Positions 26,044 to 33,606 of a stretch of DNA of 45,621 nucleotides are shown one piece after another. Both the position numbers and the translations under genes were made by a program. Source of the stretch: Candidatus Siliceabacter maunaloa. Its GTDB lineage: Bacteria; Actinomycetota; Thermoleophilia; Solirubrobacterales; Solirubrobacteraceae. A model generated the notes under the pieces. The model did no database searches. It was not told where the DNA came from and saw only the letters and a list, made by a program, of their open reading frames with translations. The stretch is taken from NCBI GenBank assembly GCA_024330185.1, contig JANDLV010000033.1, positions 1 to 45,621 on the forward strand, in the 5' to 3' direction. Within the stretch, counting starts at the first letter, position 1. Every line of letters begins with the position of its first letter.

Positions 26044-26064
26044 AATTCGTCGATTAGGCGAATT
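26044..26064. promoter_or_regulatory. Operator-like inverted repeat between divergent Fic genes
   Basis: AATTCG and CGAATT are perfect 6-bp arms separated by nine bases, in the only AT-rich part of the intergenic region. It overlaps the expected -35 position of the rightward Fic gene. The rightward Fic protein ends in a helix-turn-helix-like domain and could bind here; that is inference. Confidence 0.5.
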
Positions 26065-26070
26065 CTCAGC

Positions 26071-26076
26071 TAGGCT
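26071..26076 (+). promoter_or_regulatory. Leaderless -10 element TAGGCT of the rightward Fic gene
   Basis: TAGGCT, seven bases, then GTG 26084, just downstream of the inverted repeat. Confidence 0.55.
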
Positions 26077-26083
26077 AGATGGC

Positions 26084-27184
26084 GTGCTCTTCGCTACGCC
26101 ATCGCCATCCAAGGCGCTCGCCACGCAGCTTCGCGAGCTCGATCGGCTGCGCGCGCAACTGGGTGACGCCACCGGCGTGGCCGGTCCCTGGCTCGGGCAA
26201 CTACGCCGCCGGGTACGTGCGAGCACCATGGAGGGCTCGGTCTCGATCGAGGGCTTTCACGTGCCGGCCGGCCAGGCGTCGGCGATCGTCGCAGGCACCG
26301 AGGTTCCCGACCCGGAGGATGCCGACCGCATGGCTCTCGCCTGCTACGCACGAGCGATGGATCACGCCGGGACGATGGCCATCGATCCGCACTTCCGCTG
26401 GCTTGACCGGGTGATCCTCGACCTGCACTTCGATGCCTGCGACTTCCAGGGCGACCGATCACCCGGACTGTGGCGCACCGGCCCGATCCACGTGACCAGC
26501 CCGTCCGGCGGCGAGCCCGCGTACACAGGACCGGACGGCGATGACGTGCCGGGGCTGATGTCCGAAGTCGTCGAGTGGCTCCAGAACGGGGACCTCGATG
26601 CCCACGTGGTGGTGCGAGCGGCGATGGCCCACCTCCATCTGGTGTCGGTACATCCGTTCGCCGACGGCAACGGTCGGATCTCACGCATCACCCAGTCGCT
26701 CGTTCTCGCGCGAGAAGGGCTCCTCGCTCCCGAGTTCAGCTCGATCGAGGAGTACCTCGGCCGCGAGGCCAGGGACTACTACCGCATCCTGCAACGGGTG
26801 CAGGGCGGTCGCTACCAGCCCGGGCGCGACGCCACACCCTGGGTGCGCTTCTGCATCACCGCCCACATCCAGCAGGCCCGCGAACGGCTCCAGCAGCTCG
26901 CCAGGGCCGCCGTCCGCTGGGCCGCGCTCGAGGAGCTCACCGAGCGCCGTGGATGGCCCGACCGCATGGTCATCGCCCTCGAGCAGAGCCTGTTCGACGG
27001 CATCGAACGCGCTGCCTACGCCAGCGAGGCCGACGTCTCGCCCGCAACCGCCACGACCGACTTGCGCCGACTCATGGACGCTGGACTCGTCGAGCAGCGC
27101 GGACGCACGCGCAGCACGCGCTACATGGCCTCCGACCAGTTGCGCCAGCACGTCGCCAACGCCGTCAAAGACAGTCGTCGGTGA
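26084..27184 (+). CDS. Fic family protein with C-terminal winged-helix-like domain
   Basis: 366 residues. The Fic loop is VHPFADGNGRISR. Upstream, EGSVSIEGFHV fits the autoinhibitory (S/T)xxxE(G/N) helix placed N-terminal to the Fic core (class II). The C-terminal part (EADVSPATATTDLRRLMDAG, then LVEQRGRTRSTRYM) looks like a DeoR/MarR-type winged helix. Proteins of this architecture probably modify a target and bind DNA. The start is set by the leaderless spacing. It ends 33 bases from the convergent CAP-domain gene. Confidence 0.92.
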   Translation: MLFATPSPSKALATQLRELDRLRAQLGDATGVAGPWLGQLRRRVRASTMEGSVSIEGFHVPAGQASAIVAGTEVPDPEDADRMALACYARAMDHAGTMAIDPHFRWLDRVILDLHFDACDFQGDRSPGLWRTGPIHVTSPSGGEPAYTGPDGDDVPGLMSEVVEWLQNGDLDAHVVVRAAMAHLHLVSVHPFADGNGRISRITQSLVLAREGLLAPEFSSIEEYLGREARDYYRILQRVQGGRYQPGRDATPWVRFCITAHIQQARERLQQLARAAVRWAALEELTERRGWPDRMVIALEQSLFDGIERAAYASEADVSPATATTDLRRLMDAGLVEQRGRTRSTRYMASDQLRQHVANAVKDSRR

Positions 27185-27217
27185 CATGGCACCGACGATC
27201 GCCCGACACGCGAGCCC

Positions 27218-28384
27218 CTACTCGAACGTCTGCCCGGCCAGCACCTGCTTGGCGATCTGCTCGCCGCGCATCCGCTCATCCAGGTAGCCGGTGAACTGGA
27301 TGCTCAGGTAGCCGCCGCCGGCCGCCTCGGCCGGCAGGGACTCCGTCGTGCTCCAGCGCCCGTCGGCGATGCTCGCGTTGCCCTCCCACGTGCCGGTGGA
27401 GCCGTCGGGGCGCTGGAAGCCGAGGGTGAGGCGCGCCACGCCTCGGGCCCGGGAGCTCACCGTGCCGTGGGCGCGCAGGACGCCGTCGGCCAGCGACAGG
27501 TGGCTGCGCCCCAGGCCGGCCCTGCCGTCGGCGGCGCGCAGGCGCACCGAGGTCGGGCGCACCTGCTCGTTGCCGGTGTAGGCGAGCTCGACGATCCCGC
27601 TGCTCGCGCCCCGCTGGCCGCGTGGGAGGGCCTCGCGGAAGCGCAGGCGCCCGTCGCGGACCTGCTCGGTGAAGGTGTGCCGCGCGCCGTTGGCGCGGAA
27701 GGTGACGTGTACCCAGTCGCCCTCCGAGCGCGTGGTGATCTCGGCCAGCACGTCGAGGCGCCCATCCGCCACGCCCGCGCGCAGGACCTGCAGCTTGGAC
27801 GGGTTGGAGGCGGGCGGCAGGGCCTCGGCGCCGGCCGTCCGGTAGGCGGACTCCAGGCCGGTCAGCGCGCCCCGCGGAGGATCCAGCAGGCCGAAGGTCT
27901 GGGCCCAGTAATCGCCCGCGATGCCCACCCCGATCGAGCGGTAGCGCTCGTCGAGGACGTTGGCGCGGTGGGTCGGGCTGTCCATCCACATCTGCACCGC
28001 CTGGCGGGCGCTGGTGACCCTGCGGGCGAGGTTCTCGCCCGCGTCCCCGCCGTAGCCCGCGGCCTTGGCGCGGTCGCCCGCGTCGGCGCCGACGCGGTTG
28101 ACGTGGGCGAAGTAGTCGAAGAGGTTCATGTCCTGGCTGTGGAAGGCCGCCGCGCCGGTAAGGGAGCGCTCGAGGCCCAGCACACGCAGGCCGCGCTGCT
28201 CGCGGATCTCGTTGACCAGGCAGACCGACGCCATCTCCACGCGCTCGCGGTTGCGGTCGTCGGGGCGCTCGTCGGCGTAGGCGCAGGAGCTGGCGGCGGC
28301 GGCCGGCGTTGCGCCGGCGAGCGCGAGCACCAGGCCGGCCCCGAGCGTGGCCACCGCGGTGCGCAGGGTGGGAAGGGAAGGCAT
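27218..28384 (-). CDS. Secreted CAP/SCP-domain protein
   Basis: 388 residues. A signal peptide (LGAGLVLALAGATPAAAASS) is followed at about 45-180 by a CAP domain: ASVCLVNEIREQRGLRVLG, AAAFHSQDMN, GENLARRV, MWMDSPTHRANVLDERYRSI and AGDYWAQTFG are the family blocks (His in HSQDM and HRANVL). A Cys pair (SSCAYADE, ASVCLVNE) probably forms a disulfide. The C-terminal 190 residues form an unrecognised beta-rich region. Bacterial CAP proteins are common in actinobacteria and mostly of unknown role. Confidence 0.9.
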   Translation of the reverse strand: MPSLPTLRTAVATLGAGLVLALAGATPAAAASSCAYADERPDDRNRERVEMASVCLVNEIREQRGLRVLGLERSLTGAAAFHSQDMNLFDYFAHVNRVGADAGDRAKAAGYGGDAGENLARRVTSARQAVQMWMDSPTHRANVLDERYRSIGVGIAGDYWAQTFGLLDPPRGALTGLESAYRTAGAEALPPASNPSKLQVLRAGVADGRLDVLAEITTRSEGDWVHVTFRANGARHTFTEQVRDGRLRFREALPRGQRGASSGIVELAYTGNEQVRPTSVRLRAADGRAGLGRSHLSLADGVLRAHGTVSSRARGVARLTLGFQRPDGSTGTWEGNASIADGRWSTTESLPAEAAGGGYLSIQFTGYLDERMRGEQIAKQVLAGQTFE

Positions 28385-28564
28385 GCCCCGTGCATCGGAG
28401 CGCGCCCGCGTGAGCGCTCATAACACGATGCAGCGCTGGACGATCAGACGACCTCTGCTCGGTCATCGCACGTGTGGCGCGCGGGTCCGGCCGGCTTGCG
28501 CCCGGTGCGACGGTCCGACAGAGTGGCAAGTGCTACGTCCCACCTCCCGCCGTGGAGGATGTGC

Positions 28565-28705
28565 TTGAGCCTCGAGGATCCCGTCGTCATCACCTGCTCC
28601 ATCTCGGGCGCGATCGCCGACCACGGCCATTACCCGGCCATCGCGTACACGCCGGAGGAGTACGGCGCCGAGGCGCGCCGCGCCACCCACCGCGAGAGCC
28701 GCTGA
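28565..28705 (+). pseudogene. N-terminal remnant of a beta-keto-acid-cleavage (DUF849/BKACE) gene
   Basis: 46 residues from a TTG with perfect GGAGG six bases upstream. SLEDPVVITCSISGAIADHG then YPAIAYTPEEYGAEARRA is the standard opening of BKACE proteins, which are normally about 270-310 residues. The zinc-binding HxH and the remaining barrel are absent, and the frame ends THRESR-stop. The stop still overlaps the next gene's ATG as TGATG, so the flanking junction looks original and the loss looks internal. Not expected to be functional. Confidence 0.72.
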
Positions 28706-29937
28706 TGGCCCTCCCGCTGGAGGGCGTGCGCGTCCTCGACCTGTCCCGCCTGCTGCCCGGTGGGTTCTGCTCGCTGCTTCTGGCCGACTTCGGCGCCGAC
28801 GTGGTCAAGGTCGAGGACACCGCCATGGGCGACTACATCCGCTGGGCGCCGCCCTACCACGAGGGCGCGGACGACAGCGCAAGGAGCGCCCTGTTCCTGT
28901 CGCTGAACCGCAACAAGCGCTCCATCCGCCTCGACCTCAAGAGCGAGGCCGGGCGTGACGTCCTCCTGCGCCTGGTGCGCGACGCCGACGTCCTGCTGGA
29001 GAGCTTTCGCCCCGGCGTGCTGGACCGCCTCGGCGTGGGCTGGGAGCGCCTGCGCCAGGAGAACCCCGGCCTGGTCTACTGCCCCATCACCGGCTACGGC
29101 CAGGACGGGCCGCTGCGCGACCGCGCCGGACACGACATCAACTACCTCGGGCTGGTCGGCCTGCTCGGCCTGACCGGCGAGGCCGACGGGCCGCCCGTGC
29201 AGGCGGCCGGCCAGATCGCCGACGTGGGCGGCGGCGCCCTCATGGCCGCCTTCGGCATCCTGGCCGCGCTGCGCCACCGCGACGTCACCGGCGGGGGCCA
29301 GATGGTCGACGTCTCGATGGCCGACGGCGCGCTGTCGTGGCTGGCCATGGTGGCCGCGCGCCACCTGGCCGACGGCATGACGCCGCGGCGCGGCGGGCTG
29401 GAGCTCGCCGGCTCGCTGGTCTGCTACCGCCCCTACGCGTGTGCCGACGGCCACGTGACCCTCGGCGCGCTGGAGCCGAAGTTTTGGGCGGCCTGGTGTC
29501 GCGGGGTCGGCCGGGAGGACCTGATCGACCGCGCGTTCGAGGGGCCGGGCAGCGACACGCACCGCGAGGTCGAGGCCATCTTCGCCGCGCGCACACGCCA
29601 CGAGTGGCAGGCCTTCGCCGGGCAGCACGACTGTTGCCTGGAGCCGGTGCTCGAGCTCGACGAGGTGCTGCGCTCCGAGCTCGTGCGGGCACGCGAGATG
29701 GTGGTGGAGATCGACCAGCCGGGCGCCGTCGAGCCCGTGCGCCTGCTGGGCGTGCCGGTGAAGCTGTCGGCCACGCCCGGTGACGCGGGGCAGCGCCCCG
29801 GCCCCGCGCTGGGCGAGCACACGCACGAGATCCTGGCTCAGGCCGGCCTGAGCGAGGAGGAGATCGCCGCACTGGAGCGGGCCGGCGCGGTCGGCGGCCC
29901 GGTCGGCGGCACGTCCCGCGGGTCGTTCATGGCGTGA
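28705..29937 (+). CDS. CaiB/BaiF-type (family III) CoA-transferase
   Basis: 410 residues. Family blocks are GVRVLDLSRLLPGGFCSLLLADFGADVVKVED (in part), the catalytic-aspartate region GHDINYLGLVGLLGL, and QIADVGGGALMAAFGILAAL. LSLNRNKRSIRLDLKS is also typical. It moves CoA between acyl groups. Position between the BKACE remnant and a MerR regulator suggests a former small acyl-CoA catabolic operon; for example, BKACE condensation products would need CoA handling. Confidence 0.92.
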   Translation: MALPLEGVRVLDLSRLLPGGFCSLLLADFGADVVKVEDTAMGDYIRWAPPYHEGADDSARSALFLSLNRNKRSIRLDLKSEAGRDVLLRLVRDADVLLESFRPGVLDRLGVGWERLRQENPGLVYCPITGYGQDGPLRDRAGHDINYLGLVGLLGLTGEADGPPVQAAGQIADVGGGALMAAFGILAALRHRDVTGGGQMVDVSMADGALSWLAMVAARHLADGMTPRRGGLELAGSLVCYRPYACADGHVTLGALEPKFWAAWCRGVGREDLIDRAFEGPGSDTHREVEAIFAARTRHEWQAFAGQHDCCLEPVLELDEVLRSELVRAREMVVEIDQPGAVEPVRLLGVPVKLSATPGDAGQRPGPALGEHTHEILAQAGLSEEEIAALERAGAVGGPVGGTSRGSFMA

Positions 29938-30626
29938 GGGACGGCCTGCTGAAGATGAGCGAGCTGGCGCAGCGCTCGGGCGTCTCGGCCGGCACGATCA
30001 AGCACTACCTGCGCGAGGGGCTGCTGGGCGGCTCGGACGAGATCGTGCGCACCTCGCGCAACATGGCCTACTTCCCGCTCGAGTACGTCGAGCGGATCCG
30101 GTTGATCAAGCGCCTGCAGGAGGTGCGCTTCATGCCCCTGGGTCACATCCGCCGGGTGCTGGCCGACGATCCGCAGCGCGCCCGCGCGCTGGTGGAGATC
30201 GAGGACCGCATCATCGAGCGCGCGACCCAGCGCGAGGGAGGGCGCATCAGCGCCGCGGAGGTCCGCCGCCGCTACGACCTGCCCCGCAACGTCCTGGACC
30301 GCCTGGCCGACATCGGCGTCCTCACGCCCAACACCCGCGGCTACGACCGCGACGACGTCGCGATCATCGAGGCGATGGTGCGCTTCCGCGCCGGCGGTTA
30401 CGACGAGGCGCTGGGCTTCACCGTCTACGAGACCCTGCGCTACCGCGACGCGCTGGAGCCCCTCGTGCGTGAGGAGGTGCGCATCCTACTCGAGCGCTTC
30501 CCCGGCGAGGTCAGCGCCGACCGCGCCGCCGAGATCGTCGCCGCCGGAACCGAGCCCCTGCGCGAGCTCGTCGGCGCGATGCACTCCAAGCTCCTGCTGG
30601 CCGAGCTGGCGCGCCAGCGGGGGTGA
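29934..30626 (+). CDS. MerR-family transcriptional regulator
   Basis: 230 residues. The N-terminal winged helix is MSELAQRSGVSAGTIKHYLR, then NMAYFPLEYVERIRLIKRLQ and FMPLGHIRRVL. The C-terminal part (about 100-230) contains a second HTH-like stretch (YDLPRNVLDRLADIGVL) and an unrecognised helical effector domain with no metal-binding cysteines. GTG 29934 overlaps the CoA-transferase stop by four bases; ATG 29955 (MSELAQ) is an alternative. It probably controls this operon. Confidence 0.88.
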   Translation: MRDGLLKMSELAQRSGVSAGTIKHYLREGLLGGSDEIVRTSRNMAYFPLEYVERIRLIKRLQEVRFMPLGHIRRVLADDPQRARALVEIEDRIIERATQREGGRISAAEVRRRYDLPRNVLDRLADIGVLTPNTRGYDRDDVAIIEAMVRFRAGGYDEALGFTVYETLRYRDALEPLVREEVRILLERFPGEVSADRAAEIVAAGTEPLRELVGAMHSKLLLAELARQRG

Positions 30627-30644
30627 CCGGACATCGCCGATCGC

Positions 30645-31049
30645 CTACGGCAGGCTGATCGTGAACTGCTGCGCACGCTCGTCGAAGCAGACGCCAAAGG
30701 TGGCGAAGAAGTCTGCGCGGCCCCACAGAGGGGTGGAGCCGCCTTCGATGAACGTGGGGCGGAGTTCGATCTCTGGGTGCGGCAGGCCGGCGACGACGGC
30801 TGTCGCGGGGGTCATCGCTTGCCAGAGGCTCAGGCTGCCGCCAACCCCTTGTCCCTGGTGAAGCTCAAGCTGGTCCGCTGCGTACCCAATGAGCGTCGCG
30901 TAGCCCATCGGCAGACAGGTCCGATCAGCGCCCGAGTCGACGAGTCCCACGATGGGGCCGCTGGCGCTGGGGCCGGTCACGTGGAGAGCGAGGTGGGGTC
31001 GGTAGCCGGTCGAGTAAGGGTTCGAGTAGGCCAGCGTGAGTGCGGGCAC
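30645..31049 (-). CDS. Retropepsin-like aspartic protease
   Basis: 134 residues. The catalytic motif is IVGLVDSGADRTCLP (DSGA). The second conserved block, LWGRADFFATFGVCFDERAQQFTI, resembles the LLGRxDFF strand of bacterial retropepsin-like domains. There is one catalytic aspartate per chain, so dimerisation is expected. No signal peptide, so cytosolic. GTG 31049 has AAGG upstream. It lies 22 bases after the DUF5678-like gene, in one likely operon. This protein/peptide pair recurs in actinobacteria as I recall, without known function. Confidence 0.78.
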   Translation of the reverse strand: MPALTLAYSNPYSTGYRPHLALHVTGPSASGPIVGLVDSGADRTCLPMGYATLIGYAADQLELHQGQGVGGSLSLWQAMTPATAVVAGLPHPEIELRPTFIEGGSTPLWGRADFFATFGVCFDERAQQFTISLP

Positions 31050-31071
31050 CGGCCTTGCCTGCGCCTCAGAG

Positions 31072-31281
31072 TCAGAGAATGTGGATGGTCTCGCCGCCGG
31101 CCGGCACGGGCAGCAGCGTGTCCCCGGGGCTGACCCTGGGATCGTCGCGCAGGGCCACCGCATCCATGCTGGTGGCGACCACGAAGCCGTCACGCAGGGC
31201 GACCCAGCGCCCGCCGTACGGGGTCAGATCTTCCTTCGGGAGCAACCTTTCCTGCTCGCGTGCGACATCCTCGACAGTCAT
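31072..31281 (-). CDS. DUF5678-like small protein
   Basis: 69 residues. The core PYGGRWVALRDGFVVATSMD resembles DUF5678 (pattern GRWVAL.DG.VVA), followed by SPGDTLLPVPAGGETIHIL. The N-terminal helix (TVEDVAREQERLLPKEDL) may mediate protein contacts. The start ATG 31281 lies seven bases after TAAGAT. It is paired with the retropepsin-like gene and divergent from the nuclease-like gene with 64 bases between, so a shared control region is likely. Confidence 0.7.
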   Translation of the reverse strand: MTVEDVAREQERLLPKEDLTPYGGRWVALRDGFVVATSMDAVALRDDPRVSPGDTLLPVPAGGETIHIL

Positions 31282-31288
31282 CGTGCCC

Positions 31289-31294
31289 ATCTTA
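31289..31294 (-). promoter_or_regulatory. Leaderless -10 element TAAGAT
   Basis: On the minus strand TAAGAT is followed by seven bases and ATG 31281. Confidence 0.5.
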
Positions 31295-31345
31295 CGAACC
31301 TCGTCCAGACGCCCGGCGATCAGGCTGGCCTGACAGACTCGTCGC

Positions 31346-32437
31346 ATGACCGTGAGCGAGCTGCCGGCGGGCGAGTCCGGGGTCTTGAAGGCTCTGCATC
31401 GCGACACCGACGAGCGTCAGTGGCAACGGATCCTCGCGTTCGCTCTCCGCGAGGATCTCGGCAACGCCCGAGCCTTCGCGGAGGCTGCCTTGCGCTCCGC
31501 CTCACAGGATCCCACTGGCCACCGGCGCGCCGAGGGCATGCTGGAACGGTTGCCGAACGCGATCCGGGTGTTCGACGAGCAGCATCTTCACAGCACCACC
31601 CGTCGCCGATCGCCGCTTGTCGGGATTGTCGACGTGGTGCTCCGCTCGGGCGGGCGGGACGACTGGGCCGTCGCGGTAGAGCTCAAGCTAACGGCCGGCT
31701 ACGGCACACAACAACTGGCGCGGTATCTCGAGTATGGTGCGCCCCTCCTTGCCATCGTTGGTGATCGCAGCGACTCCGCCGGGCAAGAGGTCTCCGCCCA
31801 TGACCGCTGGCTCGGCGAGGCCGTCTGGTGCGATCTCCGCCCGGCGCTTTGCAGCTTCACGTGGCCGCGAGGCGGAGGCGCGATGTGGCTGGCCCTGCTG
31901 GACAGGATGCAAGCCGTATGGGCTGACCCACCGAGCTATGCGAAGGAGCTTGACCGTGAGCGAGATCTGGTCACTCGGCTGAAGGGCCCGCTGTGGGACC
32001 GCACGCGAGCTCTCGTCGCTGAGCAGGTGTCGCCGGTCAGGGCAGAGCTGGTCGAGGTCAGCGAGATCGGGGAGGAGGAAGGGGTGGACGGCTTCGTGCT
32101 GGTCCTCACGAGCGGCTCGTGGGACGAGGCCACCGAGGCGCTGTTCGTATCGCCGCTGTTCGAGGGCTCTCACCTGCGCGCAGTCGACATTGAGTGGGTG
32201 GATCCGGCGGCGCGCACCAGCCGGTCTCGTTCGCTGGGGCAGTTGCACCGAAGCGGGCTTGAGATTCTTGGCGGGGACATCGCTCGCACCCGGATCACGA
32301 TCGCTCCCGGCGAGATCGAGGCGACCGACCCGGTTACGGCGACGCTGGATGCCGTCGAGCCGGTGCTCGAGCGGATCATCGCCCAGGCGTGGCGTCGTCG
32401 GAATGCACCGGTACGTCGCCGGCGGCGTCGTCGCTAG
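31346..32437 (+). CDS. PD-(D/E)XK nuclease-like protein
   Basis: 363 residues, no named family recognised. Residues 90-130 read VGIVDVVLRSG, a loop, then WAVAVELKLTAGYGTQQLARYLEYG (in part). An Asp followed by ExK on the next strand and a conserved Gln helix is the PD-(D/E)XK core seen in restriction-like and defence nucleases. The middle has a conserved-looking FTWPRGGGAMWLALLDRM. The end is a polybasic run (VRRRRRRR) suited to nucleic acid. Codon use is less GC-biased than in neighbouring housekeeping genes, hinting at transfer. Nuclease activity is inferred from the motif only. Confidence 0.62.
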   Translation: MTVSELPAGESGVLKALHRDTDERQWQRILAFALREDLGNARAFAEAALRSASQDPTGHRRAEGMLERLPNAIRVFDEQHLHSTTRRRSPLVGIVDVVLRSGGRDDWAVAVELKLTAGYGTQQLARYLEYGAPLLAIVGDRSDSAGQEVSAHDRWLGEAVWCDLRPALCSFTWPRGGGAMWLALLDRMQAVWADPPSYAKELDRERDLVTRLKGPLWDRTRALVAEQVSPVRAELVEVSEIGEEEGVDGFVLVLTSGSWDEATEALFVSPLFEGSHLRAVDIEWVDPAARTSRSRSLGQLHRSGLEILGGDIARTRITIAPGEIEATDPVTATLDAVEPVLERIIAQAWRRRNAPVRRRRRRR

Positions 32438-32864
32438 TGGTCGTCTCCTGAAGTACGTGCCAGGGCCGGTGGCCGCCGGCGCCGGCGCCGGCTGGAGCCG
32501 CACCGTGGCGGTCCTGCTCTCGCGTGGGTGCGGTAGCCAGCCGTCGCCGATTGCTGGTGATGGTGAGGAAGACACGTGAAAGAGCGGCGCCATGCCAGGC
32601 GCTGCCGCCTTGGGCGATGATCGGTCGCTTGGCACCGCATAGCGACGTAGATCGACCAATCGTCCGCTGGCCAGCCGTAACGGAAGGCAGGATGGCGGCG
32701 GCCCAGCTTCCTCGCTTCCGTCACCGATGCCGCTCGCCGGCGCAATCGCCTCCCCCGGACCGTGCTCCGTGGGCACCCAGCAGCGCGACCGCCCGTCCCG
32801 TGACGCCGCGCTCGCTGCGCTGACCACGCGTCCGTCACCCGCTCGATCAGCGACACTGCGGCGC
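32438..32864. other. Gene-free region
   Basis: No reading frame here has recognisable protein features, a credible start and family-like motifs. It contains a GC palindromic run of GCCGGC units near 32472-32493, possibly a terminator for the nuclease-like gene, and a stretch of lower GC around 32520-32700. A minus-strand frame over 32434-32856 is open but looks like chance. Confidence 0.5.
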
Positions 32865-33602
32865 GTGTACAGCGTCCACGGCACCCATGTCGTCCCCGGC
32901 ATGAGCCCGCAGGCGGAGGCCAAGGCGCACCGCTGGGAGATCCCGTCGCTGGTCGTCGCGCTGCTCATCCCGCCGGTACTGGTGCTGCGCGAGCTGGAGC
33001 TGCTGGCGCCGGCGCCCGAGCTGCTCTTCTATCCGATCACGGCGTTCCTGATCGTCGAGGCGCTGCGCATCGTCACGCTCTGCCCGGATCGCGGGGACTG
33101 GGCGCGGCGCAACCTGATCGACCTGGTGATCATCGCCGCGGCGGTGGCCTCGTTGCCCTTCACCGGCGATTCCAACGACTGGGTGTCGGTCCTGCTCCTC
33201 CTGCGGGTGCTCGACCTGCTGCCGCTCGTGCACCGCTACGTCGTGCGGGTCACGCCGGCCATCTTCGCGGTGAGCCTGCTGCTCATCGTGTGGCTCATGG
33301 GCGGCCTGTCCTTCGTGCAGGTCGAGACGCCCGAGGACGGCGGGGGCTACACGCTGCTCGAGGGCCTGTACTGGTCCATGACCACCATCACGACCGTCGG
33401 CTACGGCGACCTCTCGCCGTCCACGCCGATGGGGATGGTGCTCACCATGATCCTCCAGCCGGCCGGCCTGTTCGTAGGCGCGCTGATCGTCGCCGCCGCG
33501 GTCGGGTTCTTCAACCGCGAGTTCGCCATGGGGTTCCTGGGTCGCGTCGAGCAGAAGGTCGACGACCTCGTCGACGCCCCGCGCACCGAGGACCGCAAGT
33601 GA
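32865..33602 (+). CDS. Voltage-gated-type potassium channel family protein
   Basis: 245 residues. Six hydrophobic segments can be traced: SLVVALLIPPVLVL, LLFYPITAFLIVEAL, LIDLVIIAAAVASL, WVSVLLLLRVLDLL, IFAVSLLLIVWLMGG and MVLTMILQPAGLFVGALI. The pore helix and selectivity filter TTITTVGYGD lie between the last two. The segment LRVLDLLPLVHRYV has only one or two positive charges, so voltage sensing is doubtful. GTG 32865 is seven bases after GACACT; ATG 32901 is an alternative. Its end is five bases from the convergent gdh stop. Confidence 0.9.
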   Translation: MYSVHGTHVVPGMSPQAEAKAHRWEIPSLVVALLIPPVLVLRELELLAPAPELLFYPITAFLIVEALRIVTLCPDRGDWARRNLIDLVIIAAAVASLPFTGDSNDWVSVLLLLRVLDLLPLVHRYVVRVTPAIFAVSLLLIVWLMGGLSFVQVETPEDGGGYTLLEGLYWSMTTITTVGYGDLSPSTPMGMVLTMILQPAGLFVGALIVAAAVGFFNREFAMGFLGRVEQKVDDLVDAPRTEDRK

Positions 33603-33606
33603 GCCG

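Noticed and set aside
23185-32437. A single integrated mobile island
   Set aside because: No integrase, transposase, flanking repeats or tRNA are visible, and ordinary genes (CAP, CoA-transferase, MerR) are interleaved.
32434-32856. An open minus-strand frame in the gap before the potassium channel
   Set aside because: No family-like motif, no ribosome binding site or TANNNT signal at a start, and strange composition (His, Arg and Cys scattered).
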